This document shows positions 16,987 to 25,443 of a stretch of 64,000 bases of DNA, piece after piece. The notes under the pieces were generated by a model. The model was not told where the DNA came from. It did not search any database and was given only the letters and a program-made list of their open reading frames with translations. The stretch covers positions 310,001 through 374,000 of the forward strand of contig JALCRM010000001.1 of the NCBI GenBank assembly GCA_022652545.1, written 5' to 3'. Each line of letters starts with the position of its first letter. The stretch's first letter is position 1. This stretch comes from Lachnospiraceae bacterium. GTDB taxonomy: Bacteria; Bacillota; Clostridia; Lachnospirales; Lachnospiraceae. Both the position numbers and the translations under genes were made by a program.

Positions 16987-17556
16987 ATGGCGCAAAAACT
17001 CGAAAATGCCCGGGGATCCCTGATGAAATACGGGAAAAATTTCCTGCTGCAGAACCGGGACGGGCTGGCAGGAAGATTCAATGTACGCGATCTGACGTCC
17101 GGGTGCGGGATGGCACTCGGAACCTTTTACCGGTATTTTGACAGCAAGGACGATCTGGTGCGGCAGATCATGATGGAAGACTGGATGAAAATCATGAGAT
17201 CGATCGACTCTGAAATACAGAGTAGCCGATCCCTTTATGAGAAATTGAAGTTTATTTATGTTCAGATCTGTAATTTTGAACAGGTCTACCGGTATTCGGC
17301 AATGAACCTGCTCAGCCAGACGGAAGAGAACCGGGTCTTCAAGGAGAAGTGCCTTGAAGACCTGCAGAATAAAGTGGCGGATTTCCTGACGGCGGAGATA
17401 GACAGAAACGAATTGCAGCTTACGGCAAAAACAGATGCAGCTGCCTATCTGCTGATCCAGCTTATCAGCGCAACGGCCAGAAATCCCGCACTTAGTTTTG
17501 ATGACCTCTGGCAGTGTATGAATTTCAGAGACATAAGTATTCGCAAAGCGGTGTGA
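16987..17556 (+). CDS. TetR/AcrR family transcriptional regulator
   Basis: A 189-residue protein from the ATG at 16987, chosen for GGGAG six bases upstream over the in-frame ATG at 16966, which lies inside the operator. The N-terminal 60 residues have a TetR helix-turn-helix with 'LTSGCGMALGTFYRYFDSKDDLV', the 'GTFYRYF..K' signature being diagnostic. The C-terminal ligand-binding part is not recognisable. A palindrome over its own promoter suggests autorepression. Its regulon may include the following kinase and DhaK genes, 28 bases downstream, or the deglycosidase unit upstream. Confidence 0.88.
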   Translation: MAQKLENARGSLMKYGKNFLLQNRDGLAGRFNVRDLTSGCGMALGTFYRYFDSKDDLVRQIMMEDWMKIMRSIDSEIQSSRSLYEKLKFIYVQICNFEQVYRYSAMNLLSQTEENRVFKEKCLEDLQNKVADFLTAEIDRNELQLTAKTDAAAYLLIQLISATARNPALSFDDLWQCMNFRDISIRKAV

Positions 17557-17584
17557 TATAAACTGTTTTTCAAGGAGAATCACT

Positions 17585-19957
17585 ATGGAAAACTCCGCCA
17601 GTCCTTTGCAGCTAAGTACAGAATACCTGCGTCTGATCCCGGCTCGTGCAGGATTGTTCAGGTTTGAGGAGGAAAGCTGGCATCCGGTTTTCATCCACCA
17701 GTCGCTCTGCGAATTGCTGGGTGAAACAGAGGACAGCTTTACCGGGGAACTTGTTTCTCCAGCTCCGGCTTTTCTGCACCCCGAGGATGTGGAGAATTTC
17801 TCCCTGCTTTTTTATAAGGCATGTATAAGCGGCGGCCTTTTTCAAACAGTCGCCAGAGTTCGTACTGCATCCGGTAAGTACCGCTGGATGGAGATCAATC
17901 TGAACGTGGAACTGCACAGCGGAGGACAGAGCATGCTGTGCATACTGTTCAATGATGTAAATACCCGTATGGAACGCCAGCAGAAGCTGGATCATGTCTA
18001 TTCACAGTTGCTCGGTGTGATGAATAACACACCCGGCGGGATCGTAGCTTTCGATACCATCAACAACCGTAAACTGATCCCTGTTTTTGTCAGCCAGGGG
18101 TTAGGCAGACTGCTTCGCGGAACGGAAGAGCAGCTTTCCGCTGTTTACAAGAGCGACCCTTATGAATGCATCCACCCTGACGACAGAAGCCAGGTTCTGC
18201 ACACCGTGGAAGATTCTCTGCGCAACCTTTCAGGTTTTCAGATCAGTATGCGGCTCCGGACGATCGCAGGCGATTATGTCCGTGTCTCCGCTACGGCCAC
18301 GGTGGATACGCAGGAGAACCGTAGAACGCTGTACATGGCCATTCTGGATATTTCTACCGATGCAGAGGATGTCCATATCCAGAAGCAGGTGCTGGATCTG
18401 TTTGTACGCAGTCATTATGAGAACATCTGCCTGATCAACGGAAAGCGCGGTGCCTATCGGGTGCTTACCTCAAATCATCTGAATGGGCCTTTTCTCACGG
18501 ATCATGGGGATGATTTTGAAAAAGATATGGGAAAGCTGATCCGGACTTGTGTACTGCCGGAGGAGCAGGAGCAGATGCTCGCGCGCTTTCGTATCAGTTC
18601 TGTTCTGGATGAACTGGAAGAAAATGAGGACCTGGAATATTTCTGTACGGTTGAGACTTCTGAACATAAAAGAAAGTATAAAAAGTTCTGGCTGAGCTGG
18701 CTCGACAAGGAAACAAAGACCATCGCACTGGTGAGCAGCGATGTGACGGAGGAACATAACCGTTCGGAAGAAAACAGAGAGGCACTGCTTACCGCCATGC
18801 GCGCCGCCGAGCAGGCCAGTGCCGCCAAGAGTGAATTCCTGTCCCGAATGAGCCATGATATACGCACACCGCTCAATGCGATCATAGGTTATATTGAAAT
18901 GAGCATGGAACAGGATATCTGTCCTGAGGTGCGCGATCATCTCTCAAAGGCAGAGGCTTCCTCACGCTTCCTGCTTGCGCTCATCAACGACATTCTCAAT
19001 ATGTCGCGTATTGAGAGCGGAAAGCTGGCACTTAAGGAGGCCGCCTTTAATATCGCGGAGTTTATGGAAGGTATCACTGCGGTCGTTTCTTCACAGTGCT
19101 CGGAAAAGCATATTGCGTTTGAATGTCATCTGGACGCCGGTCTGCATTCTGTCTATATCGGTGATGTGCTCAAACTCCAGCAGGTACTGCTGAATCTTGT
19201 AGGAAACGCGGTCAAGTTCACTCCGGAAAACGGAAAAATCTCCATCTCTGTCCGGGGAAACGCTTCAGGGTCCTCCGATCTTCTGTGTTTTGACGTGAAG
19301 GATACCGGATGCGGCATTTCCCCTGCGTTTCTGCCGCACCTGTTCGATCCTTTTGCCCAGGAAAAGCGTGCACTTGACAGCGAAATAAAAGGTACCGGTC
19401 TGGGCCTTGCCATCTGCAGGAGTCTGACAGAGATGATGGGTGGAACGATCTCCGTAAAATCGGAACCCGGCAGGGGTTCTGTTTTTACCGTCACACTGCC
19501 GCTGCGGATATCGGATTCCGTGCCCGGCGATGCGGCCGTGCTGCCGCAGCATAATGCAGAGGAGACATATGATTTTCATGGCAGCAGGGTCCTGCTTGCG
19601 GAAGACAATGCCATGAATGTCGAAATCGCAAAGTACCTGCTGGAGAAAGCCGATTTCCGCGTGGACATTGCTTCCAACGGAGAGGAAGCCTGTAAAATGT
19701 TTGCAAACTCTGATGCCGGAATATATAAGGCAATTCTTATGGATGTCCGCATGCCGGTAATGGACGGTCTCACAGCGACGAGGGAGATCCGTGCCATGCA
19801 GCGTGCCGACAGCGATCTTCCCATCATAGCCATGAGCGCCAACGCTTTTGAAGAAGACGTGCATGAGGCGCTGAACAGCGGCATGAATGCATATACGATC
19901 AAGCCGATCGATGTACAGCAGCTGTATGCAACGCTGCGCCGGTTTATCCCGCAGTAG
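17585..19957 (+). CDS. Hybrid sensor histidine kinase/response regulator with PAS domains
   Basis: A 790-residue cytoplasmic-looking sensor with no clear membrane helices. Order: PAS-like domains (about 15-130 and 140-260), a degenerate sensor segment (about 275-390), dimerisation domain with phospho-accepting His424 in 'SRMSHDIRTPLN', HATPase domain with 'NLVGNAVKFT', 'DTGCGIS' and 'GTGLGLAI', and a C-terminal receiver with 'LLAEDNAMN' and phosphorylatable Asp720 in 'LMDVRMP'. No DNA-binding output is fused, so signal probably passes by phosphorelay. It follows the TetR gene by 28 bases and precedes dhaK by 16 bases, so the three are probably co-transcribed. Confidence 0.92.
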   Translation: MENSASPLQLSTEYLRLIPARAGLFRFEEESWHPVFIHQSLCELLGETEDSFTGELVSPAPAFLHPEDVENFSLLFYKACISGGLFQTVARVRTASGKYRWMEINLNVELHSGGQSMLCILFNDVNTRMERQQKLDHVYSQLLGVMNNTPGGIVAFDTINNRKLIPVFVSQGLGRLLRGTEEQLSAVYKSDPYECIHPDDRSQVLHTVEDSLRNLSGFQISMRLRTIAGDYVRVSATATVDTQENRRTLYMAILDISTDAEDVHIQKQVLDLFVRSHYENICLINGKRGAYRVLTSNHLNGPFLTDHGDDFEKDMGKLIRTCVLPEEQEQMLARFRISSVLDELEENEDLEYFCTVETSEHKRKYKKFWLSWLDKETKTIALVSSDVTEEHNRSEENREALLTAMRAAEQASAAKSEFLSRMSHDIRTPLNAIIGYIEMSMEQDICPEVRDHLSKAEASSRFLLALINDILNMSRIESGKLALKEAAFNIAEFMEGITAVVSSQCSEKHIAFECHLDAGLHSVYIGDVLKLQQVLLNLVGNAVKFTPENGKISISVRGNASGSSDLLCFDVKDTGCGISPAFLPHLFDPFAQEKRALDSEIKGTGLGLAICRSLTEMMGGTISVKSEPGRGSVFTVTLPLRISDSVPGDAAVLPQHNAEETYDFHGSRVLLAEDNAMNVEIAKYLLEKADFRVDIASNGEEACKMFANSDAGIYKAILMDVRMPVMDGLTATREIRAMQRADSDLPIIAMSANAFEEDVHEALNSGMNAYTIKPIDVQQLYATLRRFIPQ

Positions 19958-19973
19958 AGAAGGAGGGCCTGAA

Positions 19974-20966
19974 ATGAAGAAATTCATCAATAATCCGCAG
20001 GATGTGACAGATGAGCTGCTGGAAGGCTTTGCCGTTGCCAACCGGGACCTTGTTACCCTGAAGGAGCGTCGGCTGACTGTCAGTAACGCACTTGCGACGG
20101 CTGACCGTGTGACTGTCGTGGGAATGGGAGGCTCCGGTCATGAACCGGCCCCTGTCGGATTTGTCGGAGAAGGAATGCTGGATGTGGCTATTTCCGGGGA
20201 TATCTTTGTCGCTCCGGAGGAAGACATTGCCATTAAGGCGCTGGAACTGGCGGACAGAGGCAAAGGAGTCATCTTTGTTGTGCTGAATCATGAGGGCGAC
20301 CTGCTGACCGGTGAACGTGCTACTGCGGCCTGCCGGGCGCGCGGGATCGACGTACATGAAATCATCACCCAGGAGGATATTTCCAGTGCACCCCGCAGCC
20401 GCGGCCGTGACCGGCGCGGACTGGTAGGCTGCATTCTTTTATACAAGATCGTCGGAGCGGCAGCAGCCATGGGAAAGAGTGTCGATGAAGTTGCGGCCAT
20501 CGGGCAGCGGTTTGCGGATCAGATGGCAACACTGACTGTCGGCGTCCGCGGAGCAACGCACCCTGTTACCGGGAAACTGCTGGCGGAGTTCGGAGAGGAT
20601 GACATGGAGATCGGAATGGGCCAGCACGGCGAGGAGGGCGGCGGCAGGACGAAGCTGAAAACTGCGGATGAAACAGCCGAAATCATGCTGGATGCGCTGC
20701 TGCGGGACCTCCAGATCCGAAGCGGTGAAAAGATCATGCTGGTACTGGATGGAATGGGTGCGACCACGATGATGGAACTGTTCATTGTCTATCGCCGCTG
20801 CGCCTCTTATCTTAAGGAAAAGAATATTGAAATTGCAGCTAATTATGAAGGCAATCTGCTCACCGTTCAGGAAGCTGCAGGTTTTCAGATGTTTATCGCG
20901 CGCATGGACGACGAACTTCTGGCAATGTGGAATGCGCCCTGTAATACACCGTATTTCAAGAAATAG
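19974..20966 (+). CDS. dhaK: Dihydroxyacetone kinase subunit DhaK-like protein
   Basis: A 330-residue DhaK. The start is the ATG with GAAGGAGGG upstream; the in-frame extension into the kinase gene is not used. 'VGMGGSGHEPAPVGFVG' near residue 48 is the family signature. His218 in 'GMGQHGEEG' is at the position of the histidine that binds dihydroxyacetone covalently. DhaK holds the substrate while DhaL transfers phosphate from ADP bound in that subunit, with DhaM or ATP as source. Neither dhaL nor dhaM is next to it here: the following gene is a convergent secreted protein. The gene sits in a unit with a hybrid histidine kinase, which is not the usual setting. Confidence 0.88.
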   Translation: MKKFINNPQDVTDELLEGFAVANRDLVTLKERRLTVSNALATADRVTVVGMGGSGHEPAPVGFVGEGMLDVAISGDIFVAPEEDIAIKALELADRGKGVIFVVLNHEGDLLTGERATAACRARGIDVHEIITQEDISSAPRSRGRDRRGLVGCILLYKIVGAAAAMGKSVDEVAAIGQRFADQMATLTVGVRGATHPVTGKLLAEFGEDDMEIGMGQHGEEGGGRTKLKTADETAEIMLDALLRDLQIRSGEKIMLVLDGMGATTMMELFIVYRRCASYLKEKNIEIAANYEGNLLTVQEAAGFQMFIARMDDELLAMWNAPCNTPYFKK

Positions 20967-20981
20967 AATTCCGGCTTGTGC

Positions 20982-21920
20982 CTATTTTGTCTGAAAGGTG
21001 TCGTAATACCCGTAAACGCAGGAGTCATCTCCGGTGTCATTCATATCGTATCTCCCGGAATAGATGCTGCCGTCGGATCTTGTTTTGCCTCTGATCTGTG
21101 ACATTCGGAAGATCAGGCCGACTGTAAAGGCAGGATCGCTTTCGCTCAGAGGCCGGGTCAGGGGGTTCCCGGCATCCAGGGCAGGATCATGTTCCGGATT
21201 GCAGAGAACAGAGAACGGAGCAGCGGCGATATACTGATCCCAGATGGCGGTAAGCCTTGGAAGCGTCGCCGCGTAATCAAAAATCGGGCAGGCATCATGA
21301 TCTGTGACAGGCTGCAGATTGATGCCTTTTTCCGCGTCAGCCCAAACGCTGCCGCCGATCAGATCTGCCCGGCCCAGTGTATTCCTGTCATCGATCACGG
21401 TCAGTTTATTGCCTTTCAGACCATAGATATGTACATTTGCCACAGGATCAGCCTGAACGCCGTCACCGGTGGAGAAGTCCGATACACAGACAATTGCGTT
21501 TGCGCCGCTGCAAGCCCATGCCACCTGCAGAGTATCATCGCCGAACGTAAACCTGTAAGAGATGGGAACATTTTTATTGATCAGAACGGTTTTGCCGTTT
21601 TTTACCGTATAGATCTTTACATTCAGCATGTACGCGGAATTGATCCAATATACAAGCATCTCACGACTGCCGTCATTGTTAAGGTCGGCAAAACTGCGGC
21701 CAAGCATTCCGGTTTTGAACTTTGAATATATGAGCGGACTGTTTTCATCGAAGGTAAGGGAAAAGGTCATATCTTTTGGCACGGTCCCCTTAAGTTTGAC
21801 GAGTTTATTGTAGTATGCCTGCAGGATCCGGTCGCCGGAAGGAGCCGCCGCATTGACAGAACAGCATGGGAAAACAAGAAGAAGTGCAATGATGACAGCA
21901 GCAGATATGAATTTTTTCAT
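20982..21920 (-). CDS. Secreted hypothetical protein with VCBS/dockerin-like calcium loop
   Basis: A 312-residue protein with a signal peptide (MKKF, a hydrophobic stretch to about residue 18, then 'SVNAAAP' as the likely cleavage zone). A 'DLNNDGSREMLVYW' segment near residue 79 resembles the calcium-binding loop of VCBS/FG-GAP repeats seen in many secreted Firmicutes proteins. The rest shows beta-rich character and no catalytic motif that I know. It converges with dhaK, with 15 bases between the stops, and is divergent from the second hybrid kinase. Function unknown; export is well supported. Confidence 0.75.
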   Translation of the reverse strand: MKKFISAAVIIALLLVFPCCSVNAAAPSGDRILQAYYNKLVKLKGTVPKDMTFSLTFDENSPLIYSKFKTGMLGRSFADLNNDGSREMLVYWINSAYMLNVKIYTVKNGKTVLINKNVPISYRFTFGDDTLQVAWACSGANAIVCVSDFSTGDGVQADPVANVHIYGLKGNKLTVIDDRNTLGRADLIGGSVWADAEKGINLQPVTDHDACPIFDYAATLPRLTAIWDQYIAAAPFSVLCNPEHDPALDAGNPLTRPLSESDPAFTVGLIFRMSQIRGKTRSDGSIYSGRYDMNDTGDDSCVYGYYDTFQTK

Positions 21921-22112
21921 TCCGGCCCCCTGGTATGGATTTCATATTGCTATTAATTATACATGATTTAACGATAATGCTGCTGAAAGGGTTTACAGTT
22001 TTAAAAATCACTTTACGGATGAGATTTTGCCTGTCAGGTAAAATACAGTTGAAATTATGCAAAAAATAAATAAAATTAATATTATTATCCGTGGGAAGCG
22101 AGGCAACTTGCG

Positions 22113-25100
22113 TTGAAAGAAGAGGAACACACAGAACAGAGTCTCCTGAACGGCACGCTGCGTGAACTGATGCGTAATAACGAGGATTACTTTTTCTTCA
22201 AAGACGCAAAGCTTGTCTACCACGGCGGTTCGGAAGCATTCGCAAGGATGGCGGGCCTGGCCTCCGCCGCCGAACTGAGCGGAAAAACCGACCTCGATAT
22301 TTTTCCTGCGGAAATTGCCAAAAAATATCGCCGTGATGATATACAGGTCCTGGAAAGCGGCAGCCCCATCAACGGCCTGGCGGAACGCCTGCCGGACGAG
22401 AACGGCAGGGAAAGATGGGTCAAAACATGGAAATACCCGGTCCACGATGAATGCGGACGGGTTATCGGGCTGTACGGGATCGGCAGGGATATTTCCGGTG
22501 AAGTTATTCTGCAGGAACAGGTCAAAAGTGCGGAAGATTATATTGACCTCCTCAGCCACATCCCCGGCGGCGCTTCCATTTTCCATATCCGCGAAGGACA
22601 TGCATATCTGGACTATGCGAATGAAGGCTGCCTCTCTATCCACCATATAAAACAGACAGATCCGAACCGACTGATCGGCGTTCGCACGATTACCATGGTT
22701 TTTGAAGCCGACAGACCGGCGGTCATGGCGGAATTCGAGAGGATTCTGGAAAACCCCGGAGCGACAGGCAATATCAATTACAGGACGGTCGGAGACGATG
22801 GCAAACTCCACTGGGTCGGTCTGCGGTTCCGCACGGCATATGAGAAAGACGGATCCACGTATTATTATGCTGCCTATACCGGAATGGACAGGCAGAAGGC
22901 GATGGAAGAGTCTCTTGCCGAGAGCCGCAACGCCCTGAAGGAAGCGATGCTGAATACGGATCTTCAGTTTTTTACATACTATCCCGGACAGGGACGCTGC
23001 GAAAACCTGATGCTGAATGACCGCTTTTCACAGCTTCCGACTGTTTGGAAGCAGTATCCGGATGATTTTTTGAATTACACAAAGGTATCTCCTTCTGATG
23101 CTGAGGCCTACCGGGAGATGATCCGGGCGATCGACCGGGGGGAAGATCATGCCGAGTGCACAGTGCGTTTTGCATACAGCGGCGGTTTCATCTGGGAAAA
23201 GATCAAAGTTACCGCAGTACGGAACAGTGAGGGGAAGACCGTTCGTGCGCAGGGATATTCCGTAAATGTCACAGATAAAATAAACGCGGAAGAAAGGATC
23301 AGGAAGGAACGTCTGCGCCTGGATTCCAGAGAAAACGGCGTATTTGAATCCTACTCCTTCAACCTGACAAAAGGTTCCGCTCCGGAGATTCGGACCTCCG
23401 ACCGGGAGACACTGTTCAGAACCGCGGCAAAGATCCCGGATGAAGGGGACAGAGAACGCTTCCTTTCCATGTGCAGCGCAGATGCGGTCTCCGCCGCGAT
23501 CCATGAGGGACATTTCTTCAAAGTCCTTCGCTATCGCAGGCAGGTCAACGATGAGATCCGCTGGGTCTCTACGAGCGTTGAAGTACTGCCGGATCCGGAA
23601 AGCGGGGATATGATCGCCTTTTTCTACACCTCGGATGTGAATGACAAGGTCATCCGGGAAAAGGTCAGCGAGAGTATCGTTCACAGGGATTATGCCTGTG
23701 TTTCCATACTCAGTCTTCAGACCGGCGTTTACAATGTGCTTTCCGGGACCGACGAATATCTCCGCCCTCTGGATGGTATGCAGTTTTCGGATGCCCTGGT
23801 AAAAGCGGAAAATGAATTTGTGGCGGAATGTGATCTCGAACAGTATAAACGGGAACTTGCGCTGACTTCCATTACAACGGCGCTGGAAAACAAGCGCCTG
23901 TATTCGGTCTACAACCGCAGGCGGCAGGTAGCCGGACAGCTTCCGGGGAAGCCTCTGCGGCGTATGAAAAATGATATTTTTTATCTGGATGAGCATCGGG
24001 ATGTTCTGGTTTTTCTCCTGACCGATGTGACGGAAATTTATGAACAGGAACGTGAAACGAGGGAAAAACTGGAAGCAGCCCTGATCGCAGCGAAACAGGC
24101 GAGCAGTGCAAAGTCCAATTTTCTTTCGCGGATGAGTCATGAGATCCGCACACCGCTCAACGGCATTATCGGCATGGACGCTATCGCTGCACAGTCCGTC
24201 GACAATCCTGAGAAAGTGGCTGACTGCGTGGCGAAGATCGGCCTTTCCGCACGGTATCTGCTTTCTCTCATCAATGACATCCTGGATATGTCACGTATCG
24301 AAAGCGGAAAGATGCTGCTGAAAAACGAGAAATTCATGTTCAGGGATCTTGTCTCCAGCATCGACATGATGATCAGCAACCAGACGAAGAGCAAAGGCCT
24401 TCATTACGAGTGTACTGTTTCCGGCGGGATCGCGGAGGCTTATTACGGCGATGTTATGAAACTGCAGCAGGTGCTTCTCAACATCCTCGGAAACGCAGTA
24501 AAGTTTACGAAGACCGGAAAGGTGACACTGGATATCCGGCCGGTTTCCCAAAAGGGGGAACAGTCGGTCATACGGTTCACGGTGCGCGATACCGGCATCG
24601 GCATTCGGGAAGATCATCTGGAAAAGATATTCTCACCCTTTGAACAGGAAGATACTACGACAACCACTGTATTTGGCGGCACAGGTCTTGGCCTGGCCAT
24701 CACAAAGAATCTGGCGGAGCTGATGGGAGGAAGCGTCCGCGTGCGCAGCACTGTCGGTGTCGGAAGCGAATTTACGGTAGATGTACCGTTGAAGGAGGAT
24801 ACGGAAGCACAGCCGTCCTCCGGCCGGGAATTTCAGTGTGCACGGGAACCGGAAGCCGCAGACCCTCCTGAGACCCGATCGTATGATTTTTCCGGACGCA
24901 GGGTGCTCGTTGCGGAGGATAATCTTATCAATTCCGAGATCACCAGGACGCTGCTGGAAGAAAAGAACTTTACAGTCGAGACAGCGGCAAACGGGATGCA
25001 GGCGATAGAATTGTTTCTGAAACATCCGGCCGGATATTATGATGTGATCCTGATGGATATCCGCATGCCGGTGATGGACGGCCTGCAGGCAACGGTTAAT

Positions 25101-25298
25101 ATACGTCACTGTGACAGGCCGGATGCAAAGATCGTACCAGTGATCGCCATGACTGCCAACGCCTTCGACGAGGACGTGGAAAAGAGCCGGGCGGCGGGTA
25201 TGAATGCACATCTGTCCAAACCCATCGATCCGGAATATATGTATTCCGTCATCAATGATGTATTGGACCATTCCGGAAATGCAGCAATCAGCTCATAG
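22113..25298 (+). CDS. Large hybrid sensor histidine kinase/response regulator with multiple PAS domains
   Basis: A 1061-residue relative of the kinase at 17585. The start is a TTG with GAGG about ten bases before it. The N-terminal 640 residues hold several PAS/PAC units, the first with 'LMRNNEDYFFFKDAKLVYHG' and 'GLYGIGRDISG', another near 280-390. The core follows: phospho-accepting His676 in 'SRMSHEIRTPLN', HATPase with 'NILGNAVKFT', 'DTGIGIR' and 'GTGLGLAI', and a receiver with Asp982 in 'LMDIRMP'. No transmembrane helices or DNA-binding domain are seen. It is divergent from the secreted protein and looks monocistronic, ended by the hairpin at 25.4 kb. Confidence 0.9.
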   Translation: MKEEEHTEQSLLNGTLRELMRNNEDYFFFKDAKLVYHGGSEAFARMAGLASAAELSGKTDLDIFPAEIAKKYRRDDIQVLESGSPINGLAERLPDENGRERWVKTWKYPVHDECGRVIGLYGIGRDISGEVILQEQVKSAEDYIDLLSHIPGGASIFHIREGHAYLDYANEGCLSIHHIKQTDPNRLIGVRTITMVFEADRPAVMAEFERILENPGATGNINYRTVGDDGKLHWVGLRFRTAYEKDGSTYYYAAYTGMDRQKAMEESLAESRNALKEAMLNTDLQFFTYYPGQGRCENLMLNDRFSQLPTVWKQYPDDFLNYTKVSPSDAEAYREMIRAIDRGEDHAECTVRFAYSGGFIWEKIKVTAVRNSEGKTVRAQGYSVNVTDKINAEERIRKERLRLDSRENGVFESYSFNLTKGSAPEIRTSDRETLFRTAAKIPDEGDRERFLSMCSADAVSAAIHEGHFFKVLRYRRQVNDEIRWVSTSVEVLPDPESGDMIAFFYTSDVNDKVIREKVSESIVHRDYACVSILSLQTGVYNVLSGTDEYLRPLDGMQFSDALVKAENEFVAECDLEQYKRELALTSITTALENKRLYSVYNRRRQVAGQLPGKPLRRMKNDIFYLDEHRDVLVFLLTDVTEIYEQERETREKLEAALIAAKQASSAKSNFLSRMSHEIRTPLNGIIGMDAIAAQSVDNPEKVADCVAKIGLSARYLLSLINDILDMSRIESGKMLLKNEKFMFRDLVSSIDMMISNQTKSKGLHYECTVSGGIAEAYYGDVMKLQQVLLNILGNAVKFTKTGKVTLDIRPVSQKGEQSVIRFTVRDTGIGIREDHLEKIFSPFEQEDTTTTTVFGGTGLGLAITKNLAELMGGSVRVRSTVGVGSEFTVDVPLKEDTEAQPSSGREFQCAREPEAADPPETRSYDFSGRRVLVAEDNLINSEITRTLLEEKNFTVETAANGMQAIELFLKHPAGYYDVILMDIRMPVMDGLQATVNIRHCDRPDAKIVPVIAMTANAFDEDVEKSRAAGMNAHLSKPIDPEYMYSVINDVLDHSGNAAISS

Positions 25299-25333
25299 AT
25301 TTTTCTGACTGTCACACTTCCCGAATAAAATGA

Positions 25334-25363
25334 TTGACAAACAGGACAGCAGCTGACTATACT
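25334..25363 (+). promoter_or_regulatory. Sigma-A promoter in front of the DEAD-box helicase gene
   Basis: TTGACA at 25334-25339 and TATACT at 25358-25363, spaced by 18 bases. Transcription should start near 25370, just ahead of a terminator-like hairpin. Confidence 0.75.
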
Positions 25364-25380
25364 CAGTACCGCAATCAGAG

Positions 25381-25415
25381 ATGGGGCGCATCGTGTGATG
25401 TGCTCCATTTTTTTT
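25381..25415 (+). terminator. Terminator-like hairpin in the helicase leader
   Basis: ATGGGGCGCATC (25381-25392) pairs with GATGTGCTCCAT (25397-25408) over 12 bp with two G-T pairs and a GTGT loop; eight T follow (25408-25415). It lies between the promoter at 25334 and the helicase start at 25444, so it is either the terminator of the upstream kinase gene placed within the leader, or an attenuator. Confidence 0.82.
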
Positions 25416-25443
25416 GAACTATTCAAAGACCGAAAGGAACATA

